Assembly (NCBI GenBank): GCA_963573315.1
Contig: CAUYJH010000029.1
Span: 1-30,715 of the forward strand
Origin: Entomortierella parvispora
Taxonomy: Eukaryota > Mortierellomycota > Mortierellomycetes > Mortierellales > Mortierellaceae
Length of the DNA: 30,715 nt
Direction of reading: 5' to 3'
Position numbers and translations under genes: made by a program. The notes under the pieces were generated by a model. It was not told the DNA's origin, did no database searches, and saw only the letters and a list, made by a program, of their open reading frames with translations. Shown piece by piece: positions 12,401-23,722 of the stretch. Every line of letters starts with the position of its first letter. Position 1 is the stretch's first letter.

Positions 12401-13303
12401 TATCTGATCTACTCTATTGCAACCAACCCGGCCTCGGTACCAAAGCTGGCGTTGATCATGATGGGGGCAGTCTATGGTCTGCAGGCCGTGATCTTTATCC
12501 TCCGCCGGAAATGGGAACATATCGGCTGGATGATTGTCTATATCCTGGCCATTCCCGTGTTTTCGTTTTACCTGCCCCTGTATTCCTTCTGGCATTTCGA
12601 TGACTTCTCTTGGGGTAACACCCGTTTGGTTGTGGGCGAGAAGGGAAGGAAAAAGGCCGTGAATGCAGATTTGGATGGAGGCAAACCTTTTGATCCAAAA
12701 TCGATCCCACAAAAGAAGTGGTCTGATTACGAGCAAGAGTTGTGGGAGGTTCAGACCACGCATTCGATGGAGTCCAAGGGCTCTAGGTTCCATCATCAGC
12801 ACCAAATGTCGACAGGATCTTTTGGCTACGGTGCCCCTCCTCCTCCAACCCAGCAGTTTTACGCCTCGGGAGGCTCAAGAGCAGGATCGATCTATGGCGG
12901 TGACATGCCCATGACCAATATTCCATTGTCTACAGGAACGCCGTTCATGTCTGCGTCAAATCTGCAGCAACTTCAGCAACAGAGCCGACCTCAATCGCCG
13001 GCAATGGGCATGGCGATGAACATGTCTCAGGGCACGCCTATGCGCTCCTATTCTCCAGCACCTCAGTTCTCATACCCTCAACAACCTCAGCCGCAGCTGC
13101 CTCGGAACTCTTGGACGACCTCATCGATCGCAGGTAGCGGGATGCCTCCCAGAAGTGGGTCCCCAGGCCCTGGATCGGTGGTTGGCGGTGGAGGCGGTGG
13201 AGGCAGGCTGTCCATGTCTGGCACCCCTTTGACCCAATACCAGATGCAACTGTTGGCGCAACAACACCAACAGCAGCAGGGACAAGGTCAAGGAAGATAC
13301 TAA
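6489..13303 (+). CDS. Myosin-motor-domain chitin synthase (class V/VII type), three exons
   Basis: Exons 6489-6889, 7445-8924 and 9020-13303 give 2054 residues; introns are 555 and 95 nt. It polymerises UDP-GlcNAc into cell-wall chitin; the N-terminal myosin-like head is thought to tether such enzymes to actin at growth sites. The head spans roughly 25-795: the P-loop GQSGSGKT is at 135-142 and is rebuilt exactly by joining exon 1 to exon 2. Switch I is NDNASRVGRF at about 187-196, and switch II is DLFGFQQF from D415, with Gln where conventional myosins have Glu. A Gln-rich linker (about 885-910) is followed by membrane segments (about 1040-1100), cytochrome-b5-like stretches (GEIFDMNKF, GNVYDMTNY) and the transferase core: QVPCYTEGEE near 1385, VDSDTEV near 1548, EDRYL near 1664 and QRRRW near 1703. 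C-terminal membrane helices and a Pro/Gln/Gly/Ser-rich tail follow. I see no DEK_C domain, which many class V enzymes end with. Confidence 0.95.
6890..7444 (+). other. Long intron 1 of the chitin synthase
   Basis: This 555-nt GT-AG intron interrupts the codon just before the myosin P-loop; splicing restores IITSGQSGSGKTE. It is much longer than most other introns here. It contains CT and purine-rich tracts and no recognisable gene. Since the flanking exons join without loss of conserved residues, no extra exon is needed inside it. Confidence 0.8.
9800..9860 (+). repeat. CAA/CAG tract encoding polyglutamine
   Basis: Mixed CAG and CAA codons encode two Gln runs split by a His, in the linker between the myosin head and the membrane-embedded synthase. 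The chitin synthase N-terminus (6507-6530) has a shorter Gln run. Mixed codons suggest selection for, or tolerance of, the amino acid rather than a fresh pure-triplet expansion. Confidence 0.85.
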
Positions 13304-13765
13304 GGTCGTTGTTTTTTTCTATTTTCTCTGTTGATATAGTCCAGATTACATTCGTTTGTCCATTTTTTTTTTGCATTTAAACATTTTATTACTACCTATA
13401 ACCAACTTGTCGATCCGTCTGTTTGGCTGTTCTGTTTTATTCAGCCTGTAACGGTCAAGGATGAGAGAGCCCTTCTTTAGAGGCTCTGCCCGTACTTCAT
13501 GATGAAGAAGAAGGAAAAAAAAAAGGGGGGGGGGGGGGAAGAGGTTGGGATTTTAAGTAAGAAATGGCGTGGCCACAGCAAAAGCATAAAAATACAAGGT
13601 GAGAGTGGAAATTTGATTAGGGCGAAAAAAAAAGAGTCGAAGACGTTGAGAAAGGCGATGGAAGGAGTTCTATCCTCTGAGATGAAAGAAATGGAGATGG
13701 GGTCGGGTGTGTTTCCCGTGATCTCCTTCCCCCTTCCCTCCTTTTTTTTTTTTTTTTTTTTTTTT
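13304..13765. other. Intergenic region between convergent chitin synthase and FAM72 genes
   Basis: Both flanking genes end here, so it must carry two 3'UTRs. It holds an A10-G14 run (13515-13538), several short A runs and, next to the FAM72 stop, a T26 run (13742-13767). I see no gene in it. Confidence 0.7.
13515..13538. repeat. A10-G14 homopolymer junction
   Basis: Ten A are followed directly by fourteen G on the plus strand. A G14 run can form G-quadruplex structure and is prone to length errors in sequencing, so the exact count is uncertain. Confidence 0.7.
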
Positions 13766-13767
13766 TT
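13742..13767 (-). repeat. A26 tract (minus strand) overlapping the FAM72 stop codon
   Basis: The plus strand has 26 consecutive T. Read in the gene's direction the last codons are GGT CGG TAA, and the two A of the stop are the first two of the A tract. The gene therefore has essentially no ordinary 3'UTR before a genome-encoded poly(A). Confidence 0.9.
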
Positions 13768-15394
13768 ACCGACCAACGTTGCCATCAGAGGTGTGGCACC
13801 AGGTCGGCAAATCATCCCAGAACATCTGTCGACCTTCTTCGGTAGTGCGCCAATGGGCTGTGATCTCATGGGCGTAAAAGATCCAGAAATGACCGTTGCC
13901 ACGGTTCGTTTCACATCCTGCACAGGGCTGACTCAAGTTGTAGCCACAGACGCTGCCACTAATTTTGTATTCGATATCGTTAGGACAAAGTTGAAGGTTA
14001 GAGACGCGTGTGAGGTGAAATCCGATCGATAGAAAAAAGACAAGAAGAGGAAGAGGAAGAGGAAGAGGAAGAAGAAGAAGAAGAAGGGAGTTTTACCAGC
14101 TGGCACACGCAAAGAGGTGGAACTTGCAAGGACAGATAATCGATACTGGTCGGTCAGGCAGGCCCAGCACTCTACAAGAGAGAAAAAGCAAAAAGACAAA
14201 GACGCGAAGGGAGGAGGGAGGGACGCGTTAGAAAACCATCATATTACGACCTGTTTTTTTTTTTTTTTTTTTTTTTTTTCATAATTTGTCCCTTTTTTGT
14301 TCTTTAAAAAAACACGGATGTGGTTCTCCCTTTCTAAATGTGAGACTGCATGCATGGTGCATGCCCATGTGCGCACGCGTGTGCGATGCTTGCATGCGGC
14401 CTTTTGTTTCCTCGTTCTCTTTTTTTTTTTTTTTTTTTTTTTTTCCTTCTTGGATTCCTTACCCAATAGCCAAGTTGGTGGAAAAGAGCTTTTTAGACGG
14501 ATCGCCGACGAGATGACCCTGCATGGCCTGTTCACAAAGCGTGGTCTTGCAAGACTGACAATCCAGTCGCCATAACGGATGTCGAACCACTTGAGGAGGA
14601 GGAGCCCCTGCACCATTGCTGTTGTTGCTGCTGCTGCTACTGTTGTTGCTGTTACTGTTTGAACTTGTCAAAGGAGGTGCAGGACCCGATGATGAGGAGG
14701 TTGGTGTGTTGGGTGTCAGAGGTGCTGCTCCTGCTCCTGCTCCTCCTCCTCCTCCTCCTCCCTGCTGCTGTGATGAAGAGGACGAACGACCTCCCATGTT
14801 GCCGCCATGTTGTTGACGGAAGTATGATTGTTGTGATTGGTATTGTTGTTGCTGCTGATGTTGTTGTAAAATCTGTTGTTGGCGTCTTGGATCATGACTT
14901 GGTAACCGTTCCATGGGATGATGGTATGGATGGTTAACTGGCAAACTGGGTCGTCGGTTGACGTTGGTCATGGCCATTCTTTGCAATTGCTCCTCTTCTT
15001 CAGATCCAGTAACGGGAGAAGCTGCATTACTCCAAGAAGGTGCGATGGATCCTCCTCTAGAGCCACTCCCAGAAAGACTGCGCTGCCTTGGTTGGGGAGG
15101 CTGTTGATGTTGCTGTTGCTGTTGATAGTGGTAAGCATTGTTCAAATGTGTGGGGGGAAAATAGGGAACAGAGGGAATGGCCAGAGTGGGAGGGTGAGAC
15201 AAAGTGGCAGTGGATATCATCCCCTCTGGAGGAGGACATGGCAATTGACTTGACAACGAATTGGAGGATGATCTAGAGGTCGACGACATGGGTGAAGGCA
15301 GGGCCTGTTGGTTGGCATGGCGACTATGGACTGCATTCGCGTGGGCTGTGTCAATGCTGAGGTGGTGGCCGTTGCCAGAATCTCTAGAAGACAT
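13766..15394 (-). CDS. FAM72-family protein with long low-complexity N-terminus, three exons
   Basis: Exons (minus) 15394-14463, 14171-14097 and 13958-13766 join in frame to 399 residues; introns are 291 and 138 nt, GT-AG. Residues 274-399 match the FAM72 core as I know it from animals. Visible are paired cysteines C279/C282, an LFST motif after GDPSKK, ICPC (C324/C326), ACASC (C333/C336) followed by GSVCGY, PCAGC (C348/C351) and NGHFWIFYAHE. These cysteines suggest zinc binding. Human FAM72A binds nuclear uracil-DNA glycosylase UNG2 and promotes its loss; whether a fungal member does so is unknown. Residues 1-270 are Ser, Gln, Gly, Asn and Pro-rich and look disordered; animal FAM72 (149 residues) lacks this part. 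The intron 2 acceptor is supported by a TCCTAAC branch site 20 nt upstream and by restored homology. It is convergent with the chitin synthase gene. Confidence 0.9.
14042..14087 (-). repeat. (GGAAGA/GAA)n purine repeat in FAM72 intron 2
   Basis: Tandem GGAAGA units followed by GAA triplets on the plus strand read as a polypyrimidine CTT/CCT tract on the sense (minus) strand. It lies just inside the 5' end of intron 2. Confidence 0.8.
14254..14279 (-). repeat. A26 homopolymer in FAM72 intron 1 (sense strand)
   Basis: There are 26 consecutive T on the plus strand, hence A26 in the pre-mRNA of FAM72. It lies within intron 1, near the middle. Confidence 0.9.
14420..14444 (-). repeat. A25 homopolymer in FAM72 intron 1 (sense strand)
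   Basis: There are 25 consecutive T on the plus strand, about 20 nt from the intron 1 donor. This is the second long A tract of the same intron. Confidence 0.9.
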
Positions 15395-18246
15395 ATTAAA
15401 ATTTATAGGGTTGTGGGAGGGTGGTTGGGGGGCAGGACGTTGTGGATTTCTGGAGAAAGCTGCACGTTTTTTTTTCTATTTTGAATTTGGATCGGCGCTG
15501 TGCAAGGTCGACTTGTTCTTTTTGGTGGCGGACGAGCGTACAAAGAATGGTCAAATCTTCGGAAGGACGGAGCGAAAGAGAAAGAAGGGTGTTGGCGCTG
15601 CAATTTGGGGAAGACTTGTTTGTTGCGAAATTTGTGAGAGAAGAGAAGGCTCAAAAAAAGGTGTGACAGCAAGGAAAAGAACACGCGAAAATCAAGGGAC
15701 CACACCGAAAAACGTGGGGGAGCACGAGGGGGGAGGGTGAAGAAGAGACAAAGGGAAAAGGAAGGTAAAGGAAGAGCGAGTCGTCAATTGCTCCGTGGTT
15801 GCCAAGGTTTGTACTGTGAAGCTGAAAGGAGGCGTGTGGCGCACAAGTGATATGAAAGTGATGTGGAGGAAAGGAGGAGGAAAGGAGGAGGAAAAAGAAC
15901 AGGGCAACACGATTCTGTACGACCGCAGGCGGACAGATGTGGATCTGGAAGAGGAAAAGAACAACGGGTGAGAGTTGGCAGAGAAAAGGAAGAGAAAGAG
16001 GAATGGCAGAAACAAAACAAAATAAATAGAAGCCGAGCCTTTTGTATGTTCTGGCAAGAGGCAAGAGTAGCTCAAGAGTGAACTGGTGTGAGATCGAGAT
16101 GCGAGGAGTAAAGCGAGATCGGCGCGGCAGGGAGGGGGAAAAGGTGTGTTTAAATAGGTCCTGCGAGGTCACGCAGCTTTGTTCAAGGGCAATGGGCAAA
16201 AGTATGAATCCTTACTTTGCCTCTGGTGCTGGTGCAGGGCGTCCACCTTCCTTTTTCCCATAGACACAGTCCAGGTCCTCTGAGATCCATGTTTAAAAAG
16301 CACGTTTCTTTGCCGCAGAGGTAAAGGCACCTGCACAGATCCATTCCAACATGACGTCGCAATGTGGGGTGGAAAAGATAACCTTACTGTCCTTTGCATC
16401 CCAGCTTGTCCGAATCCTATCCAAATCCCTCCTGGACATGATCCCTTTGGACCTTCCCCTTGACAGACCGGGACGAGAGAAAGGGCTTGTTAAACCTTCA
16501 TAATTTCATCGTCTCCTCGATATTCCTCCTCGCTCTGTCTGGTCGTAAAAAAAAGACCATGAAGCAGAATGGCCGGCCCGCTGGTCGACCGGCAAGCAGC
16601 CAGAAGCAGAAATTGATGCTCAAGTAAGCAAAAAACGCTGACAAGTCACTTTGCTTAAGGAGAGTGTGAAAACGCGAGGAGTGAAAGAGAAAAGTGGGAG
16701 GATGAAGATGAGGAGGATGAAGATGAGGAGGGAGAACGAGTAGGGAGGAGGGAAAGAGGAGGAGGAGAAAGAGCGAAAACACCGAGGGGGTGGCGATTTT
16801 TCCTTCAGTCCACCCTTGGACAGTCTGTGGGATCGATCAGAGACAGAACGAGTGCAATTGAGCTCAAGGGGACAGCCAACTCAAAGCGGGAAGAAAGGGG
16901 ATAGAGAAACACACGCGAGCAATATCAAGGGAGCAAGACAGATCACGCTCAGGTAGGTAACGCAGACGAGGTGAACAGGTGGACTTTGAGCAAGGACTCT
17001 TGATTCAGGAACGAGGTTGAAGAACCGGTGTGTTCCTGGCTCTCAACCTGGGAGACAGATGCAAACATAAAAGTCAACTACTGAAGTCACCTCACAACGA
17101 TGACGGTGTCAAAATCCGTTTCGTCTCTTTTCTTTGGAGCCTAGACCTACTTCATAGTGATGCTCTATAGGGCTGTGTTGCTTCTCCGTGCGCAATCCCA
17201 AGATGAGGATCGCCCTCCCCGCTGTCTCGTCCAAGGAACCAAAAGAAATTATCGCGGCCAGTCGGTGGTGACAGGAGGAGAGTGCGCCATGCAAGGGGAA
17301 GAGTAACATGCACCGATCGGAGCGGAAATGATGCCGCTCTTTGGCTTGTTGCTCAGCTACCGTACCCATCTGTAGGTCCAGGACAGCACTGTATGAACCA
17401 CTTTTTACTGTACTTCTCTTTCCCTCACGGTCTTCTGTCGTCAGACTGCATTTCTTTGTTCTGTTAGTTGCGTGGCCTCTTTGAAAGACATGAATGCCAG
17501 CGAACTAACTGGCAAAACCGCAAGGGTAACAATCACAGCGTTTTGACATGCCCAAAAAAAAAAAAAAAGAAAAAAGAAAAAAAAACTGGAGAGGGCGTTC
17601 ACGATGCACCCCTCACCTAACCCACTGAATTTATCCGGTGTCCAGACCCTCGTTCCCAAGCCCCACGTCTTCACCCTACGTCTAATAAGATCAATGCTAT
17701 CGATGTCGCCGTTTGAATGGACGTAGTTTCCCTTTGCTCCTCCTTGCTTGTGCCCTGAGCTAGTCGAAAAAGCAGGGCAGATTAAACAGACGCCGAAGAC
17801 TCGGACTCAACTTTATGTCGCCATTCACCTGTAAAGTGTTGGCAGGTCCCAGGGTTTATTCTACTTCAGAAAGACCTAGTACTTTTTGATCTTTGATATC
17901 ATATGAATCGAAGTTCCAACTTGGAACCTAGATCTCGCGATGGATTACCTGCTGAAAGCAATTTGTCCAAGAAGAGCTTTCATTGATACTGTAAGGGCTG
18001 GTAGCCGTGTATTTGCTTTCAGAGTGTTTGCGAGAAAGAAGCAGGCGCGTCAGGTAGAAGAGGTATTCAACGGATACTGTTGACACTCCGCGCGTGGCAT
18101 TGCGCGGTGCTGACGCATCTGACTGTTTAGCCGGTCATCCCATGTGCCACAAAGATTGCAATAAAAATGGGACATGGTTTTCCCATCGAGCACAACTCTT
18201 TACCACCCACCACATCCTTTCCCACGATCCATTTATCCCAGCCATC
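15395..18246. other. Long gene-free region between divergent FAM72 and aldo/keto reductase genes
   Basis: About 2.85 kb with no frame I can support as a gene. From 15400 to about 16800 the plus strand is purine-rich (AG), i.e. pyrimidine-rich in the FAM72 sense direction. This mirrors the CT-rich leaders of the ATPase and chitin synthase genes, so it probably contains the FAM72 promoter. A 15-bp unit is repeated twice at 16699-16728, and an A-rich run lies at about 17556-17585. The part next to 18247 should hold the reductase promoter. A missed small or non-coding gene at about 16900-18000 cannot be excluded. Confidence 0.55.
16699..16728. repeat. Two copies of a 15-bp AGGATGAAGATGAGG unit
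   Basis: Two perfect adjacent copies in purine-rich intergenic DNA, with similar GAGG-rich sequence on both sides. Probably a minor minisatellite. Confidence 0.8.
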
Positions 18247-20076
<1,830 letters not shown>

Positions 20077-20654
20077 ACAAAAGCTTCCTCATCGCCACCG
20101 CCCTGCCTCCCTCTTTTGTCATCTGGGAGCAAGATTGTAGGCACATTATTTTCAAGAATCGGTAACAAAGAATAAAATCAGCGTTGTTAACTGGCATCTG
20201 CATGCCATTTTACTCTAGATGTTGAAGAGGGAAACTCCTTTGTCTTGTCCTATTGTATCCTGTCTGTCCTACAGCTGAACAAAGAAATTGTTGTTCCCAT
20301 TTCTCGTAGACCGGTTTCCTTTGCTCTCTCTCATCCTTTTATTCTGTCAGGTCTTTGCAACAGCCCAGTAATTTCACTAAGCAAGCTCCCAGAAAATCGG
20401 TAGAGACGGACAAAAGGGGAAAGGACAAACGGCAATTAGATTCGCCCCGTCGTTGATCGATCGACTTCTCCAGAGTAAAGATATACAGGATCTAGGGTAC
20501 ATTGCTGTTCAAGGACGAATTTGAGGGTATGCAGTGATTGCGGGGGGGGTGGTACTTGGTAATTGTGGATAGGTATGGATTTAAATGATATGCAAGATAC
20601 AGAATGATAATATGAAAAACTAGTTCTACAATTGGGCACTAGATAACAGGGTTC
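20077..20654. other. Intergenic region between convergent reductase and FAD oxidoreductase genes
   Basis: It holds the 3' ends of both neighbours. AATAAA at 20171-20176 lies 95 nt after the reductase stop. A G9 run lies near 20542. No gene is visible. Confidence 0.7.
20171..20176 (+). terminator. Candidate polyadenylation signal AATAAA of the reductase gene
   Basis: An exact AATAAA hexamer lies 95 nt downstream of the stop codon in the correct orientation. Fungal poly(A) signals are degenerate, so this is a plausible but unproven site. Confidence 0.45.
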
Positions 20655-23600
20655 CTAGGCAAGCGCCCACCGACTGCCATCCACACCCGCGCTCTCCAGC
20701 AAAAAGACCATCCACCACTGAACAATTGCTGCCAGGTAGAGCACCAACATCCATCCGACCTCCACATACACGTTTGACGTCCAGGATCCGACAGCACTAG
20801 ATGACGCAGTTTTCTTTCTAGAGCCCTCCATCTTTGACCAAGATCCGTCCTCGTTGGTCAACTGATCCACATGATCCTTTTGCTCCTGTTCCTCCCAGAT
20901 CCGCTCATCTTCCAGCGTATCCTTCCACGCGTTCTTGAAGTAGGCTTCACTTGCTGTAGGGGGACGGTAACCTTTCTTCATAAGGAGATCCGCCTCCTGT
21001 TGCTCGCGTTCCTGTCTCAGTTTTCGCCTCAGTCGACGTTCTCGCATCGGTGCATCCCTCTTTAGGAACGATGAACTCTCAGTCGCGGTCGTCAACGCCG
21101 CTAATTGGCGCAATGGCTCTGTGGATACGATCCGCTCCATGACCTGGACTGCACTCACGACACAGCCTTCGAGCAAAGGAATACCAGGGTAGGCATAGCT
21201 CCCCACAAACCAGACACGGTCCGAGACGGATGCAGATGTTGGGTCGGGTGAAGAGGTCTCCTTCGAGGCAGCGATCAAGCGTTCCGTCTGCGCGTCCATT
21301 TGACGATCGAGTTCATCCACGGCCTTGATTGATTCTGGGTTCACAACCGCACGTTCAAACCAAGCCGAAGAAATGACAGAGTCGGGCTTGGGTTGAAAGA
21401 TTGGGTTCGTCGTCTGAAGAAACTTTGTAGTTGATCCCAAAGACGAGGCCGTGTTGTTCATGATATGGGTCGCCATGGCAGAATTGTGGCTCTGAGAGGC
21501 AGTAGTTGAAGTGGGTGTACTTGATCCACTCTGAGTCCTGGATCCAGACCACAAAGAGGATGTTGAAGAGTAAGGCGACTTTCTGTTCTTTGCCCCCAGC
21601 TCGTCTTGGTCAAGGGCTGTCGTAGTTGCTGACGGCTCAAAGTTTTCCTGCTCCATTTGCTGTTTCTGCTCCTGTATTTTCAATTCCTCAGTGACCCTGT
21701 CCAGAGGTGAGGCTAAAATATCTGCCATTGTTGACTTTGCAATGTTCAACAATCTCCATGCGCTGGGGTCCTTTGGCAAGAACGAGGTGTCTGTGTGACA
21801 AACAACTTGTGTACGTTCATATGGGAACTTTGACAAAGTTTGGATCTGATCGTAAAAGGGGTGGTCCTTTGGAATCAATTCCTCGTCTACGTCTCTGGGT
21901 GTCTCTGGGTCTGTGAGATCATGCTCCTCACGGCGACCATAGTTCGACTCGTCATCGTCTGTCTCTCGCGAGGTCACGAACGGTTTTGGCAAAGGTTTGC
22001 TCGCTCTCTGTCCCGCCAAAGTCGCCGCGGCCTGGTTTGCTTGTGTGGCAAAAATCACATGGTCAAAGGTTCTTCGCACTCCATACGAGTCCACCAAAAC
22101 TACAGGTCCTTTATCGCCTCCATGTCCTGGTTCGGCTTGGATAATCTTTTCAATCATGGTGTTGTAATGGATTGTGTTGATGTTCTTTGACAGATTCTCT
22201 GTCACTTCCTGAACACCCGAGGTCACAAACTGCATTCGTCCAAAAGGCATGCACCTGGCAACGTATTCCAGAACAACACAAGCAGGGTATTCCATCATCC
22301 GGTCAAAGCTGCAGGTGCAGACGCAGGCGAACAGGGGTACAAAAAAGGCCGAAAAGTCATGGCTGTATCCCCCTGAAACCAAGAATTCTCTGAGGCTGAC
22401 TTGACGGCCGTTGCCCCACTCTGAGGGATCCTTGCCAATGTCCATCATTCTTCCTTGGGTCATAAACTCTTTGGAGATTGTTAACATCTTGACATAGTCA
22501 CGGGCAATGCGGTAGTAGCCCAAGAGACGACGTCCAAATGGGTATGGGTTAACGAGCGAGAGTGGAGGCAGATCTGGAAGGGTGATGGTATGGTCTGCAC
22601 TAACACGGTAGGACCTAGATGACAAGTACGGGGCTTCGATGTTGACATTCGAGGTGGATCGAGAAGACGCGGCGTCGTCGAAGGTGATATCGAAGCAGGA
22701 GAGGGTATTGTCAGCGTCATGGAACTTGACGCCGATGGAGCGGTACAATCGAACGAGGGCCGGGTAGTATTCTACAATAGAGGAAGAAGGGGAACTCTGA
22801 TCAACAAACAGCCAATCTACAGGGGAAGCACTCCGATCATAGCCGATCATGGCAACAAACGAGATGAACGCGTGTTGTGTTCCCAACCCCTCGTCGACCT
22901 TAGTCAGCAGAGCAGCGCTCTTGAGGCAGAGCAAAATTCTGGGGTCTGGCCGTTAAAGTTGTCTCTTGCTGTCTGCAGAAGGGAAATTAGCCGATCGCTT
23001 CCAGGCGATTTCGCGAATCCGGACTTCGGTTCATTCAAGGTCCGTGTTGGTCCCCATTCGTCATCTGCTTCGAGGCTTTTGTCTCTCCCTCACTCTCCCT
23101 CGGTACTGTCACCGCCGTGCTCACCATCACAATACAGCAGCGTCTGAACTCACCTGGGAAGAAGCTGCGCATGGGAACATCCATCCGTCCTTCAACGTGT
23201 TCGTGGTTGGGGTCACCTTTGCCTCGTCCAGAGGCCACGGAGCAACGTTCGCATGGACAAGTGACAGATAACGAGGCGGCGTCCATTCCTATCAAGCAAG
23301 GGGTTCAATTTATGTCAGTGCGCTTGCTCAGTCTGCTAGCCTGCAAGTGAAAATAAATGGCTTTGCCGTTGCATCCCCTCCCCCTTCCCCTGGCGGTTTT
23401 GTTTACCTAGTTTATGAGCCTTCTCAAACAACTCGACCTCGATGCCCTGATCGCCCTGACCATTGTCTTGGTGTAGTGATGACAGAAGGTGGGCGATAGT
23501 CAGGCCTGCCAGTCCAGACCCCACCACGGCCACACGAAGCTTTCTTGTCGATGGTGCCGCTGTTGTGGATGATGTCGCTGTGGTTGCACCTGCTGATCCG

Positions 23601-23722
23601 TTGGACTTTGATGGCGATCGATTCGTCGTCGAGGGGCTATTGTCTAGAGGACCAAGGCAGCCCGAACGGGGCTTTGGATGAATGGTAGGGGAGAGGCCCG
23701 GCTCCTTGAGTTGAGTGGGCAT
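20655..23722 (-). CDS. FAD/NAD(P)-binding amine-oxidase-like oxidoreductase with C-terminal membrane anchor, three exons
   Basis: Exons (minus) 23722-23407, 23288-23154 and 22771-20655 join in frame to 855 residues; introns are 118 and 382 nt. A low-complexity Ser/Thr-rich N-terminus (1-60) precedes the dinucleotide-binding strand VAVVGSGLAGLTIAHLL at about 64-80 with its acidic end VELFEK. Exon joining restores HKLGMDAAS and the segment FFPEYYPALVRLYRSIG, typical of predicted NAD/FAD-binding amine-oxidase relatives (COG2907-like). The second FAD motif VWFVGSYAYPGIPLLEG is at about 668-685. A Ser/Thr/Gln-rich insertion of some 160 residues (about 500-660) interrupts the fold. A hydrophobic segment near 824-845 (WMLVLYLAAIVQWWMVFLLE) suggests a tail anchor. 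The substrate is unknown, and so is whether it oxidises amines. The ATG at 23722 is the first in the open frame. Confidence 0.85.

Noticed and set aside
13742-14444. Poly(A) tracts suggesting FAM72 is a retrocopy
   Set aside because: The gene keeps two introns with good splice sites, and two of the tracts are inside intron 1, which a processed copy would lack.
15651-16199. 182-codon minus-strand frame upstream of FAM72
   Set aside because: Ser/Phe/Leu/Pro-rich low-complexity translation of a pyrimidine tract; no domain and no splice link to FAM72 coding exons needed.
17109-17369. 86-codon minus-strand frame
   Set aside because: No recognisable motif and no supporting splice or promoter context; kept only as part of the unexplained region.
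22772-23153. Upstream extension of the oxidoreductase third exon as coding
   Set aside because: The open frame continues but shows no family similarity, while GT at 23153 and AG at 22772 join the conserved FFP and EYYPALVRLY segments exactly; it is treated as an intron.
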